In this document: one piece after another, positions 52,576 through 63,391 of the stretch
Layout of the letters: each line of letters opens with the position of its first letter
Position numbering within the stretch: the stretch's first letter is position 1
Assembly (NCBI RefSeq): GCF_007995015.1
Contig: NZ_VORB01000010.1
Location: 62,001 to 126,000, forward strand
Direction: 5' to 3'
Source of the DNA: Luteibaculum oceani
Lineage (GTDB): Bacteria; Bacteroidota; Bacteroidia; Flavobacteriales_D; Luteibaculaceae
DNA length: 64,000 nucleotides
Notes under the pieces: generated by a model
The model's database searches: none
What the model saw: the letters and a program-made list of their open reading frames with translations, nothing else
Told to the model about the DNA's origin: nothing
Program-made: the position numbers and the translations under genes

Positions 52576-55500
52576 ATGTCTAGATTAAAATTATTATTGT
52601 CGGCCACCCTCCTAGGGCTGGCAAATTTGGTGTTTGCACAAGGTGAAACTTGTGCTACAGCCGTTAAAATTAACGGCATACCCTATTCTACACCAGTTCT
52701 TACCAATGAAACTACCTGCGGTAAAGGAGACAACTACGAACGAAATGATCGCTGTGGTAATCTTTACATGGGGGATGAGGAGTTCATGTATGAATTTACT
52801 CCCAACAACGACATTTGTGTAACTGCAACGGCAAGTCCTGTATTAACAGGAACTGGCTCGGATGCTCCTATTGCAATGTTTATTACCGAGGGATGTCCAG
52901 ACGACCTAAATGGAAAATGTGTTGCACAGTTTACAAACCCAGATAACAGAGTTGGAACTCCCAAACCTGCAACTATCGAAAACGTTCAACTCAAAGCTGG
53001 AAAAACATATTATTTCCAAGTAACTGCAAGGAGTGAGTGTTTCGACTTTACTTTTAACCTGTCTCAAGGGGCAAATTGTCAACCTCCTGCTACAGGCTAT
53101 GACTGTGACAATGCTGAAGAAATCACTTCACTTCCATACGATACTGCAGCTGCAACTAATTGTAACCGAAACTCCATGGTTAAGGAGGGGAATTACTGTT
53201 ATTCTACCACCTATAATGATGGACCGACATACATTTATAAGTACACTCCAAATGAAGACAAGTGTATTAAATTCGAAGGAAGAGCGGTAAATAGAACGGT
53301 GCGATTTACCCTACACCCGGATCAGTGCCCTACGTACACAGATACAACTTGTAAAAGAACTATGTACTTCTATACCTGGGGAGACAGAACTTATTTTGAA
53401 ACCTTGGACTCTGGAAGGACCTATTATTTCGCTTTCTCAACTGGATCTACTTGTTCTGAATACAGCTTTAAAATGTCTGAAATCGGAAATAAAGGAAACA
53501 CTTGTGCCCTTGCCCACGAAATAAAACCCGATGCAGGTGGAACCTGGATGGAAACCGACTTAACAACTAGATGTAAAGGGGACGACTACAAACAAGAATG
53601 GCACTGTATAAGCTGGAGCAGCCGATATGATGATGGTAACGATGTAGTATTTAAATATGAGTCGGATGGTAACGAATGTATTTCAGCTGCTGCTACCAAT
53701 GTTAGTGGTTCTTACCTTTCCATTAGTATGTTTAAAGATTGTCCTTCGCCTACCAATGACTCCATTTGGGCTTATGATTGTACCTCATGGTCTAAAAGAC
53801 AAGCAACCATAGAATACACTCTTAATGATCCTGGAACTTACTATTTCATAGTGTCTGGATATACCTACAACAGTTCATGGTCTGGATTAAATTACTACGA
53901 TCGTGATTTCGACTTCTTATTTGCCACGGCGAAAATGGACATCAAGGGTACCGATTGTGCCAATGCCGACAAATTTCCTTCTAAAACTAATGTATCCGCC
54001 CAAGGTATCTCCGTTCAATGTAAAGGAGATGATTACGACCCTTCTGACGCATGTGACATTCCATTGATAGGTGGATCTGATTATGTTTTTGAATACACCC
54101 CACCCCAAGATTTTTGTGGAACCATAGTTGGTAAAAATGTAAAAGGAACTGGTGGATTGATGCTTTTTGACAAATGTCCAGATCAGATTACCGATGATAA
54201 AAGCTGTAAAGGTGCGGTTGCTTGTGAGGTAAAATGCGACTCCATCTATATGGATGTTACCTTTAAGGGTGGGCAAACCTATTACATTGTTGGTGCTGCC
54301 ACCACTGGAAGCTTCTTTAGCTTTGACATTGAAATTAGAAAGCGCTACAATACTCCCGACGGGTGTAAAGCTGCCGATCCAAACTGTCCAGATCCGAACG
54401 ACTGCGACGATTGTTTAAATGCCGATTTTGAAACGGGGAACTTTCAAAACTGGAAAGGTTGGACGGGTAGATACGCTACTCCAAAACAAGTTCAAGAGCT
54501 GGATACCACCTATACCAACGACCCGCTCTCTCGACATACTTTAATGAATGCAGGTGGATTTGACCCGGTAGTTGGTGAGAATAAATTAAGAACAACCGGT
54601 CCCATAGGAGAGCGTTATGCTGCAAGAATTGGTAATAGAAGTTCCGGTGCACAAGCTGATGTTTTAGTTTATGAATTTACCGTAACCCCAGAAACTAAAA
54701 ACTTCTTCTACTATTACGCGGTAGTATTTAACGACCCTAGTCACAATGTAGATGACCAACCATTTTTTGGAGTAGAAATGGTTGCTATTGATGATAATGG
54801 CCTTGAAACAGAAATTCAATGTGCGGCCTACGAAGTAAGAGCCGACCCTAATGACCCTACATTTAAAGAAACCTATGATCACGTACGAAATTCTACCTCC
54901 ACAATTATCAGATGGAAAGACTGGACTCTAGTTACAGTACCTTTAGATGACTTTATGGGTCAGGATGTTCGTATTGAATTTACCACCAAGGATTGTGATT
55001 TAGGTGGACACTACGGATATGCCTATATCGATGCCTTCTGTGGAGATATTGCAATGGAAACCAATACTGGTAAATACGCCATATGTCCAGGGGAATCCTT
55101 AACGCTAACTGCTCCAGATGGATTTGCATCCTACCAATGGTCTACCGGTTCTACCGAAAAATCAATTGAAGTAAGCGTTGCAGGTACCTACTCTGTTATC
55201 CTTACCCCGTTTGCTGAAAATGCTTTATTAAACTGCCAGGTAACTCTGGAACAAGAGGTAACCATGTCTGATCAACCCACTGCAGACTTTGTCTTCGAAG
55301 AAGGTTGTATAGATCAGTTTATCGATTTCGCCGATCAGTCGCTCGGATCCCCAGCCTTCCCCATTGAATCGTGGAGCTGGAACTTCGGTGATGGAACCGG
55401 TGATTACCCCGATACCAATAGATATCACGCCTTCCCTGGTCCTGGCACCTACAACGTTAGATTGGCCGTTAAAAACACCGGTGGTTGTGTGGATACTGTT

Positions 55501-58500
55501 ATCAAAGAAGTGGTAATTCCAGAATTCCCTTCTCTTGATGCCCTTAACGCTCTAGATACCATTGTAATCTGTCAAGGAGATACCACTCGTTTATTTGCCG
55601 AAGATGTTGGAGACGTTACCTACAGCTGGACAGGACCTGGTTTCGGTTCTAGCGACAGAACGCCTCTTGTAAATATCGTTGGATTACAAAACGAAGGTGA
55701 ATACATTATCGAGGCCATTCTTAAAGCCGATACCTGTGTTAAAGGTTACGATACTACTTACATTGATGTGGTGCCGCTTCCTACCTACGAAATCAAAGAC
55801 GATACCAATAAGTGTTTCCTAGATCGTAGACTTAAGTTATTCGCCTCAGGTGGTGAAGATGAGTTCTCTTACTCTTGGACACCAGCGAACATCTTCGATG
55901 ATCCTTCAGTACAATTCCCTTGGGCTGAACCCGATTCTACCACTGAGATATTTGTACACACCACGCACACCTACTGTCCAGACTCTACCATGTCGATGAT
56001 ATTAACCATCGATTACTACGAAGAAATGCTAGAGCTGGTAGATGAAATTACCGTGTGTGAAGGCGATAGCATCATCATTATTCCTGATGCTGGTAAACCA
56101 ATCGAATATCTTGTTTGGGAAACTCCCGATGGATACACCTACGATGGTGAAGAAATCATTCATCCTAAAGCTTCCGATTCCTTAGGCGGATACTATTACG
56201 TAACCGCATACCTAGACGATGGCCCTATGTACTGTCAGTACGCTTACGATTCGGTGAAAGTGAATGTAATCCCTGCACCAGATGCACAAATCACTCCTGA
56301 AAGTGCTAGAAACTGTGTGGGTGACTCGGTTGAGTTTACCGCACAAAACCCTATGCTAAACATGGTGTGGACCAATGCCGATGGAGATACCGTAGCTTAC
56401 GGTCCTTCCGCTAAAGTATTGGTGAACGATGAGTACTACTATGTTACGTACCATAATGAAACGGGTTGTTACAATAGAGATTCTGTATTCGCCGATGAGT
56501 ACACCATGGTAAAACCCGATATTGGAAAAGACAGAACGCTTTGTCTGGGAGATAGCTATAAAATTCCTATCAAAAACAGAAACAAACTGCTAGACGACTA
56601 CAGATATTACTGGAATACCGGTGAAGAAATAGAACGCATTACCGTTACCCAAACTGGAGAATACATCCTTTATGTAGAACAATACGGGTGTGTATCTAGC
56701 GATACGGTATTTGTAACCTTCCAAGACCCTGCAGCATTTACCATGGGCAACGATACCCTACTTTGTCAGGGAGACAGCCTTACCTTCGACTTTACCGATA
56801 TGGGTGAAGAAATCTTCTGGAATGACGGAAGCGATGATTGGGTAAGAACTGTTTATTATCCTTCTGGTACTTACTCAGTAACCATCATCTCTGGTGCTTG
56901 TCAGCTGGAGGATGAAATCAACGTGAACTTCGAGCAGTTGATTCCAACACAGCTGCCTAATGATACTTCTATTTGTTTGGGTGAGTCGGTTGCGCTTACT
57001 GCAAGTCCTTCTGGACAGAACTACAACTGGTTCGATAACGGAACGCTTATCAACACTACTCCAAACATTATTGTAACCGAAGCTGGAAACCACAACATCA
57101 TTCTTGAGTCGTACACCAACGTATGTCGCGATAGCGATACCATGCTCGTGAGTGTACTTTCTCCCGATGCATTGAACTTCCCAGATGCACACATCTGTGA
57201 AACCGATTCCTTCTTCGTAGATGCCTCTATCCCCTACCAAGGTGCTTCCTACACCTGGGGTGATGGATATAACGGCGCTACCCGTTGGATCGCCAATGCC
57301 AGAGAATACACCATTGAAATTGTAGCGGGTCCTTGTATCATTAACGATACCCTACAGCTTACCCACGATGTTGTACCTACTTTCTCTATTGGTGCCGATC
57401 AAACCATTTGTGAGGACAGTCAAACTACCCTTGTAGCTGACAACACCTCTTGGCCTAGCTACCAATGGGAAGATGGAACTTCTGGACCTACTAACACGGT
57501 GAACACCGCAGGTGAACACATCTTAGTAGCAACCAACGGACTGTGTTCTTTCGCTGATACCATGACCCTGTTCCTAGACACCATCCCTACTTTTGATCTA
57601 GGACCTGACTTTAGTATCTGTGAAACCGACGATAGTGTAATTACTACGGGTATTAACAATCCAGCCATTACCCACCTTTGGAGTACTGGAGATACTGGAC
57701 CAGCTATTACCATTAAAAATGCTGGTAATTACTCGGTTACCGCTACCAACGGTCTGTGTTCTTATACCGATGACCTTAACCTTGGTGTACAACCGCTTCC
57801 TGGGGTAGATCTAGGACAAGACAAAGTACTTTGCCTTGGCGATGCACTTACCATTGGATTTACTGCTCCTAACGCTACCTATAGCTGGAATACAGGTGAA
57901 ACCACCGATTCTATCATGGTAACCTCTACCGATACCTATATCCTTACCGTTACACAACAACTTTGTGTGGAGTCGGATGAAATCAACGTGCAGTTCGATG
58001 AGCTTAAAAAGCCTAACCTAGGCGAAGACATCGTTCAGTGTAACGGAATCGATGCAGTACTTGACGCAAATACCGTAGCGCAGACTTACGAGTGGTACCG
58101 AAACGGAAACTTAATCTCCGGTGAAAACAACCGTAGCATTAACATTACCGCTCCAGGGTTATACTCCGTAAAAGCGATACAAGGTACTTGTTCGGATACC
58201 GATGAAATCCAAGTGAGCATACAAACACCGCACACCCTGACTTTATCGCAAGACAGCTTGCTTTGTCAAGGTGAAGAATACCTGCTTAGCACCAGTACCA
58301 ATGCGCAAAACCCGCAATACCTGTGGAACACCGGAGAAACCTCCGACCAAATTCAGGTGAGTGGTACGGGCGTATACTCGGTTACCGTTATCGATGGCGT
58401 GTGTGCCGTTACAGAAAGTGCAGATGTAATTTTTGTTCCACACCCCTACATCGATCTACAACCTGGTGCTACCATCTGTGAAATCGATTCGGTTACTATC

Positions 58501-59367
58501 GGAGACTTCTTCGAAAAAGACCAACTCGATACTAACAAAACCCAGTACAACTGGAATACAGGACAAGATACTGCAATCATTACCGTGAGACTTGCTGGTC
58601 AATACGTGGAAACTGCTAAAATCGAACACTGTTTCAATACCGACTACTTCGATCTTAAAGTGGTAGATATGCCAATTACCAACATGACGCCTCCGGTGGT
58701 AACTTGTGCTAACGAGTTAGTACCTATCTCAACAGGACTTCCTGGACTCACCACTACTTGGAACATGGGAGCAGGTGCAGGACATTCTATTGTACCGAGA
58801 GAATCTGGAATTTATGTGGCAACCATAACAGACGGACCTTGTGTAATTAAAGACACCGTTTGGGTAACCATAAACAACATCCCCGATGAGGAAATCCCAG
58901 ATATCTACGTTTGTCCTAAAGACAGTGCACAACTTATGGTAACTACAGAAAATGCTAGAGCAATCTGGAATGGTGTAGAAACCAACCCGATTACCGTGTA
59001 TCCTAAAGACAAGTTTATCCTTGAAATCTATAACGAACACGGTTGTAGATCTGAACAAACCGTTATGGTGTTTGAGGATCCAGAATGTGACGATGAACTG
59101 TTTATTCCAAACGTATTTACACCAAACGACGACAATGTTAATGAGACCCTAAAAATCTCTATGTCTGAGAAAATCATTTTCCAAAGCTTCCAAGTATTCA
59201 ACCGTTGGGGTGAATTAATCTACAGCTGCGAAGGTGAATACAAAGAATGGGATGGTAAATACCAAGGAAAAGAAGTAATGAGTGGCGTATACGGTTATAA
59301 GTTTAATTACTTAGACCAATACGACATGCCACATACCAAAGCGGGTAGCATTACGGTTTACAAATAG
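52576..59367 (+). CDS. Giant secreted adhesin-like protein B with gliding-associated C-terminal domain
   Basis: The ATG at 52576 (MSRLKLLLSATLLGLANLVFAQ) gives a signal peptide and 2263 residues; a TTG four codons earlier is less likely. The architecture matches protein A: four cysteine-bearing beta domains (to about 590), Cys/Asp linker, jelly-roll-like region (about 610-820), an Ig-like domain and a PKD domain (WSWNFGDGTGDYPD), then a dozen or more Ig-like repeats and a terminal CHU_C domain (LFIPNVFTPNDDNVNETLKI). The latter marks it for type IX export. The N-terminal half differs clearly from A while the centre is nearly identical. Ligand unknown. No PorP/SprF gene adjoins it. Confidence 0.92.
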   Translation: MSRLKLLLSATLLGLANLVFAQGETCATAVKINGIPYSTPVLTNETTCGKGDNYERNDRCGNLYMGDEEFMYEFTPNNDICVTATASPVLTGTGSDAPIAMFITEGCPDDLNGKCVAQFTNPDNRVGTPKPATIENVQLKAGKTYYFQVTARSECFDFTFNLSQGANCQPPATGYDCDNAEEITSLPYDTAAATNCNRNSMVKEGNYCYSTTYNDGPTYIYKYTPNEDKCIKFEGRAVNRTVRFTLHPDQCPTYTDTTCKRTMYFYTWGDRTYFETLDSGRTYYFAFSTGSTCSEYSFKMSEIGNKGNTCALAHEIKPDAGGTWMETDLTTRCKGDDYKQEWHCISWSSRYDDGNDVVFKYESDGNECISAAATNVSGSYLSISMFKDCPSPTNDSIWAYDCTSWSKRQATIEYTLNDPGTYYFIVSGYTYNSSWSGLNYYDRDFDFLFATAKMDIKGTDCANADKFPSKTNVSAQGISVQCKGDDYDPSDACDIPLIGGSDYVFEYTPPQDFCGTIVGKNVKGTGGLMLFDKCPDQITDDKSCKGAVACEVKCDSIYMDVTFKGGQTYYIVGAATTGSFFSFDIEIRKRYNTPDGCKAADPNCPDPNDCDDCLNADFETGNFQNWKGWTGRYATPKQVQELDTTYTNDPLSRHTLMNAGGFDPVVGENKLRTTGPIGERYAARIGNRSSGAQADVLVYEFTVTPETKNFFYYYAVVFNDPSHNVDDQPFFGVEMVAIDDNGLETEIQCAAYEVRADPNDPTFKETYDHVRNSTSTIIRWKDWTLVTVPLDDFMGQDVRIEFTTKDCDLGGHYGYAYIDAFCGDIAMETNTGKYAICPGESLTLTAPDGFASYQWSTGSTEKSIEVSVAGTYSVILTPFAENALLNCQVTLEQEVTMSDQPTADFVFEEGCIDQFIDFADQSLGSPAFPIESWSWNFGDGTGDYPDTNRYHAFPGPGTYNVRLAVKNTGGCVDTVIKEVVIPEFPSLDALNALDTIVICQGDTTRLFAEDVGDVTYSWTGPGFGSSDRTPLVNIVGLQNEGEYIIEAILKADTCVKGYDTTYIDVVPLPTYEIKDDTNKCFLDRRLKLFASGGEDEFSYSWTPANIFDDPSVQFPWAEPDSTTEIFVHTTHTYCPDSTMSMILTIDYYEEMLELVDEITVCEGDSIIIIPDAGKPIEYLVWETPDGYTYDGEEIIHPKASDSLGGYYYVTAYLDDGPMYCQYAYDSVKVNVIPAPDAQITPESARNCVGDSVEFTAQNPMLNMVWTNADGDTVAYGPSAKVLVNDEYYYVTYHNETGCYNRDSVFADEYTMVKPDIGKDRTLCLGDSYKIPIKNRNKLLDDYRYYWNTGEEIERITVTQTGEYILYVEQYGCVSSDTVFVTFQDPAAFTMGNDTLLCQGDSLTFDFTDMGEEIFWNDGSDDWVRTVYYPSGTYSVTIISGACQLEDEINVNFEQLIPTQLPNDTSICLGESVALTASPSGQNYNWFDNGTLINTTPNIIVTEAGNHNIILESYTNVCRDSDTMLVSVLSPDALNFPDAHICETDSFFVDASIPYQGASYTWGDGYNGATRWIANAREYTIEIVAGPCIINDTLQLTHDVVPTFSIGADQTICEDSQTTLVADNTSWPSYQWEDGTSGPTNTVNTAGEHILVATNGLCSFADTMTLFLDTIPTFDLGPDFSICETDDSVITTGINNPAITHLWSTGDTGPAITIKNAGNYSVTATNGLCSYTDDLNLGVQPLPGVDLGQDKVLCLGDALTIGFTAPNATYSWNTGETTDSIMVTSTDTYILTVTQQLCVESDEINVQFDELKKPNLGEDIVQCNGIDAVLDANTVAQTYEWYRNGNLISGENNRSINITAPGLYSVKAIQGTCSDTDEIQVSIQTPHTLTLSQDSLLCQGEEYLLSTSTNAQNPQYLWNTGETSDQIQVSGTGVYSVTVIDGVCAVTESADVIFVPHPYIDLQPGATICEIDSVTIGDFFEKDQLDTNKTQYNWNTGQDTAIITVRLAGQYVETAKIEHCFNTDYFDLKVVDMPITNMTPPVVTCANELVPISTGLPGLTTTWNMGAGAGHSIVPRESGIYVATITDGPCVIKDTVWVTINNIPDEEIPDIYVCPKDSAQLMVTTENARAIWNGVETNPITVYPKDKFILEIYNEHGCRSEQTVMVFEDPECDDELFIPNVFTPNDDNVNETLKISMSEKIIFQSFQVFNRWGELIYSCEGEYKEWDGKYQGKEVMSGVYGYKFNYLDQYDMPHTKAGSITVYK

Positions 59368-59391
59368 GCAATACTTCCCTACACATAACCG

Positions 59392-59428
59392 AAAAGGGGT
59401 TCTCAATATTTTGAGAGCCCCTTTTTTT
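59392..59428 (+). terminator. Terminator of giant adhesin B
   Basis: Long stem AAAAGGGGTTCTCAA/TTGAGAGCCCCTTTT (one mismatch), 4-nt loop, T-tract. Confidence 0.9.
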
Positions 59429-59440
59429 AATTCAATTCAA

Positions 59441-59968
59441 CTAAATTTTTTCTCCTAAAAAAACATTAACACCACTTGCAATAGAGTTTCCATTTGCCCT
59501 TCGGAACACAACAATTTGGCCCACATGATACAAAGCATCGGAAAGCGGGCCATTGATAAAATGCCAAAATGGATATTCCATAGTGGAGGAACTAGATTGA
59601 TACCTGATCTTTAGGTGTTCTATTTCCGGATCTGATAAAGCCGATATTTTATCGTGCGTTTCCTTTAAATGCGTTAAAAACCAAAACCTAATTTCATCTA
59701 AATCCTCTAAAACAGGCCCCTTTCCCCTTTCAATTGCGTTTCCGAAAGCACAACTGTGCATCATTAACCCCAGATAGTTAATATGTGTTAGGGTTTCAAA
59801 GCAGGATTTCCCACTTTCGGATGGTCTAAAATTCAAGTCTTCTTTTCTCAGATTATGAGTTGCCCAATAATATCGAAAACCCAGTCCAGCTATCATTCGG
59901 CATAAAACGTTTGAGGTGGAAATGGAGCTTGGATAATGATCTATTCTTTCAAAGGGCAGTTTTTCCAT
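59441..59968 (-). CDS. DinB-like four-helix protein
   Basis: 175 residues, helical throughout. Metal-ligand-like histidines sit at typical DinB positions: LTHINYLGLMMHS in the second helix and ALYHVGQIVVFRRANGN in the last, where H-x-x-Q-I is the usual closing motif. DinB/YfiT-type proteins are often thiol-dependent transferases or stress-induced proteins of unknown substrate. It converges on the terminator of giant adhesin B and diverges from the methyltransferase gene with a 36-bp gap between starts. Confidence 0.72.
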   Translation of the reverse strand: MEKLPFERIDHYPSSISTSNVLCRMIAGLGFRYYWATHNLRKEDLNFRPSESGKSCFETLTHINYLGLMMHSCAFGNAIERGKGPVLEDLDEIRFWFLTHLKETHDKISALSDPEIEHLKIRYQSSSSTMEYPFWHFINGPLSDALYHVGQIVVFRRANGNSIASGVNVFLGEKI

Positions 59969-60004
59969 GGATATAAAGAGTATAAATATTTAATATTGGC
60001 CTCT

Positions 60005-61366
60005 ATGGATTTACCTCAGGCATTTTTAGATAGGATTACCAAGGAATGGAACTCCGAAACAATATCAAAGTATCGTGATTCTTTTCAGGAAATTTACCAT
60101 TCTATCCGATTAAATCCACTCAAAAATCTTGAGCTAGATTCCTTTAAAGAGTACAACAAAATTCCATGGGCTTCTCAAGGTTATTATCTATCCCGAAGAC
60201 CTCATTACACATGGGACCCAGCTTTTCAAGCAGGATATTACTACGCCCAGGAAGCGGGATCTATGAGTATTGAGTTTATTTTCCAGAAATGGAGAAAACA
60301 GTACCAAGAAAAAGAACTAATTGGTCTCGATGCTTGCTCCGCTCCTGGAGGTAAAGCCACTCATATCTTGTCTTTGCTCGACCCAGATCTGGATGTATTA
60401 ATATGCAATGAACCCATTCCTAAAAGAGCACAGGTATTAAAGGATAATTTAGGAAAATGGGGCTACATCAATGTTTTAGGAAATAATCTTGATTTCTGTA
60501 AATACGGACTACCCAAAAACAGTTTAGATTTCGCCGTAATTGACGCCCCCTGCAGTGGTGAGGGAATGTTTAGGCGTGATAACAGGGCTGTGGAGGAATG
60601 GAGCGAGGAAAATGTAAAAACCTGTGCCTCCAGACAACAAAATATTTTAGATCATATCCTGCCCTCCCTAAAGCCTGGAGGTTTGATCGTATATAGCACC
60701 TGTACCTTTAATAAAGACGAAAACGAAAGTCAACTGGAGTACATTACCCGACATGGAGCAGACCCCTTCAAAATCTCCGACCTTAACAATTTCGAAAACG
60801 CTCAATTAACTGGGAAAGAAAATGCATTTAGATTTATTCCTGGAGTAACAAAAAGTGAAGGATTTTACGTGAGTGCCTATGTTATTAAAAAACAATCAGA
60901 GCAATCCGAAAGTAAAAACAAACCACGGAGAATTAAAACTGCCAAACTTGACCATGTAACCGTAAAAAATGGCTGCCTTATTGAGGAAAAAGGTACGTAC
61001 TATGCAGTTTCTAATCGTGGATACGAGGTATACAAAGAAGCTAATCTTGGCCTCCCAATTATTGCGATTGGTGAAGAGAAAAAAGAAAAATTCATCCCCC
61101 ACAGTAACCTTGGTTACTCACCCTTTTTACTGCATAATTACCCCTCCGTAGAATTAGATTGGGAACAAGCCCAGAAATACCTTGAAGGTGAAACAATAAG
61201 AGTTTTCTGTGAAAAGGGGATTGTTCTACTCCAACACGAATCCATACCCTTAGGGTTTGGAAAATCAGTAGGTACACGCATTAACAATTTAAAGGAAAAA
61301 GGACTGAGACTAATCAACTCTGCACCATCTAAAACTCTGGCTGACATTAGATTTCCACCCAGCTAA
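60005..61366 (+). CDS. NOL1/NOP2/Sun-family rRNA (cytosine-C5) methyltransferase, RsmF type
   Basis: The ATG at 60005 (MDLPQAFLDRITKEW) gives 453 residues; an upstream ATG at 59936 would overlap the divergent gene and add an unlikely lead. The SAM motif is LDACSAPGGKATHIL. The two catalytic cysteines are in VIDAPCSGEGMFRRD and VYSTCTFNKDENE, the latter activating the target cytosine. The C-terminal part (about 300-453) carries the RsmF-like accessory domain with a RNA-binding PUA-like end. PCSGEGMFR is typical of RsmF. The modified position is inferred. Confidence 0.9.
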   Translation: MDLPQAFLDRITKEWNSETISKYRDSFQEIYHSIRLNPLKNLELDSFKEYNKIPWASQGYYLSRRPHYTWDPAFQAGYYYAQEAGSMSIEFIFQKWRKQYQEKELIGLDACSAPGGKATHILSLLDPDLDVLICNEPIPKRAQVLKDNLGKWGYINVLGNNLDFCKYGLPKNSLDFAVIDAPCSGEGMFRRDNRAVEEWSEENVKTCASRQQNILDHILPSLKPGGLIVYSTCTFNKDENESQLEYITRHGADPFKISDLNNFENAQLTGKENAFRFIPGVTKSEGFYVSAYVIKKQSEQSESKNKPRRIKTAKLDHVTVKNGCLIEEKGTYYAVSNRGYEVYKEANLGLPIIAIGEEKKEKFIPHSNLGYSPFLLHNYPSVELDWEQAQKYLEGETIRVFCEKGIVLLQHESIPLGFGKSVGTRINNLKEKGLRLINSAPSKTLADIRFPPS

Positions 61367-61478
61367 CAAATCGGTTAATCGGCTTGACACATCCCTTAAT
61401 CGAAGAATTATACTCAAAGGCTGATAGTTCATCGAATGGTGATATTCCTCAGGTATATTGCTAGAAAATTAACCGTAC

Positions 61479-63389
61479 ATGCCAGACTCCCACCTAAACA
61501 ATTCCAACCCCGAAAAGATTTATTCTCTTTTAAATCTTTCTGAAAAAGTAGGTCAAGTAGGATCGTGGGAGTTCATTGTGGCCCCTTCTAAAATACATGT
61601 TAGTGGCATTGCTCGAGAAATATTAAATATATCATCCCCTAAAGACAGTGGTTTAATTCTGCAGAATTTAAAATGTAGCCATTCCAAAAAGTCAATTAGT
61701 GATATTATAATTTCTGGAACTTCTAGTGGAGCAACTTTTACGCAGTTCATAGAACTCAATTTTGGAGAACACACAAAGTTTATACGCATTAACGGGGAAT
61801 GTGAATCAAACAGTGAAAAGAAAGTAGTACGATCCTTCGGTAATATCCAAGATCTGACTTATGAATTTGAAAAAGAACGAACCCTTAAGGAAAGTGAAAT
61901 TTCACTTAAGGACGCCCAGCACCTGTCGAAAATAGGTAGTTGGACCTGGTATCCTCAAGAGAATAGGGTAAAATGGTCTGAGGAAATGTTTAGGATTTTA
62001 GGGTTAGAGCCGTCTAAGGACGAAATTACCATAGACACCGTATTCAAATTCATTCATCCCGATGACATTCAACATGTTAGGGATATCACTAACAAAGCTT
62101 TATTCGAAAAAAGAGCAATTCCTGTAGAATACCGAGTTATAACTCCCAATGGTACAATTAAACATGTTAGGGGTAGCGGCGAGGCAGTTATAAGAGATGG
62201 GGAGATGATTAAAATGTTTGGTACAATTCAAGATATTTCTTCCGAAGTTGTATTAAAAAATCAGCTTAAAGCCTATTGGAAAAACTCACAAGATCTACTT
62301 TGTATTTTTGACTTAAAAGGAAACATAAAAAGCATAAACCCCAAATGGTCTAGATTACTAGGGTATTCTATATCAGAGTCCAAAACCCTTAGTTTCGAAG
62401 AAATTCTTCACCCTAATGACAGGCAAATGATTTTCCGTAAAATTTGTCTATTAATTCAAACCCCAACAAATTCCGAATTTACCTGTAGGGTTAAAACAAA
62501 AAACAATAATCACATTTGGGTTTCCTGGTTATGCTCTTCAAACATGGACTCCAAAGAGGTATATGCATCGGGAAGAGACATCACCTATATGGTAGAGTCT
62601 GAAGAAAAACTGAAAAATTCTGCCTTAGAATTAGAAGCCAAAAACAAAGCTCTGGAGCAGTTTGCCTACATCGCATCTCATGATTTAAAGGAACCTCTAA
62701 GAACCATAACCAGCTTAACGGATTTATGGATTAAGGACAACGAACACTTATTAGATGAAAACGGTAGAACTGTTTTCGATTTTGTTAAAAAGGCCACTAA
62801 GAGAATGGATAGCCTGATTAGTGGATTGCTGGATTACAGCATGATTGGCAGCAATGAAAACATAGAGCTGCTTAACACTAAAGCCATTGTTACCTCGGTT
62901 CTTGAAGATTTGAGTTTGCTTGTTGAAGAAAAGCAGGCAACTATAACTATCGAACAACTTCCAGAAATTAGAGGATACAAAACAGGAGTTAGACAGGTAT
63001 TCCAAAACTTGGTTGGAAATGCTCTTAAATACACCAAGAAAAACGGGGAAAAACCCAAAATCAATATTTCGTGCAATGCTAGAGGTAAAGAATATATCTT
63101 TTGCATTCAGGATAATGGCATAGGTATAAGTACCGAAGACAAGGAAAAAATCTTTAAAATCTTTCAGCGATTACATAATAGATCGGAATACGAAGGAAGT
63201 GGAATTGGCTTGGCTCACTGCCAGAAAATTACAGAAGTTCACGGGGGAAGAATATGGGTTGAATCTACAGTGGGCCAAGGCAGTTCCTTTTACTTCTCCT
63301 TCGGAGAACAAGAAATCCAGCATTCGGCATCGACTGAAAACCAGAGTAAAAGGAATAAAAGCGGAGGCCACCTTAGCATAGCCTCTTAA
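61479..63389 (+). CDS. Multi-PAS sensor histidine kinase, cytoplasmic
   Basis: 636 residues with no membrane helix. An N-terminal PAS-like segment (about 10-130) and two clearer PAS/PAC domains follow (about 145-270: IGSWTWYPQENRVKWSEEM; about 272-385: NSQDLLCIFDLKGNIKSINP). The HisKA domain has H-box FAYIASHDLKEPLRTI. The ATPase domain has N-box QVFQNLVGNALKYTKK, G1 DNGIGIS and G2 GSGIGLAHCQKI. The H-box resembles that of phytochrome-type kinases. No response regulator is adjacent, so it is an orphan. It could in principle phosphorylate the ATPase-less H-box proteins at 9.7-11.9 kb, but nothing shows this. Confidence 0.93.
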   Translation: MPDSHLNNSNPEKIYSLLNLSEKVGQVGSWEFIVAPSKIHVSGIAREILNISSPKDSGLILQNLKCSHSKKSISDIIISGTSSGATFTQFIELNFGEHTKFIRINGECESNSEKKVVRSFGNIQDLTYEFEKERTLKESEISLKDAQHLSKIGSWTWYPQENRVKWSEEMFRILGLEPSKDEITIDTVFKFIHPDDIQHVRDITNKALFEKRAIPVEYRVITPNGTIKHVRGSGEAVIRDGEMIKMFGTIQDISSEVVLKNQLKAYWKNSQDLLCIFDLKGNIKSINPKWSRLLGYSISESKTLSFEEILHPNDRQMIFRKICLLIQTPTNSEFTCRVKTKNNNHIWVSWLCSSNMDSKEVYASGRDITYMVESEEKLKNSALELEAKNKALEQFAYIASHDLKEPLRTITSLTDLWIKDNEHLLDENGRTVFDFVKKATKRMDSLISGLLDYSMIGSNENIELLNTKAIVTSVLEDLSLLVEEKQATITIEQLPEIRGYKTGVRQVFQNLVGNALKYTKKNGEKPKINISCNARGKEYIFCIQDNGIGISTEDKEKIFKIFQRLHNRSEYEGSGIGLAHCQKITEVHGGRIWVESTVGQGSSFYFSFGEQEIQHSASTENQSKRNKSGGHLSIAS

Positions 63390-63391
63390 TT

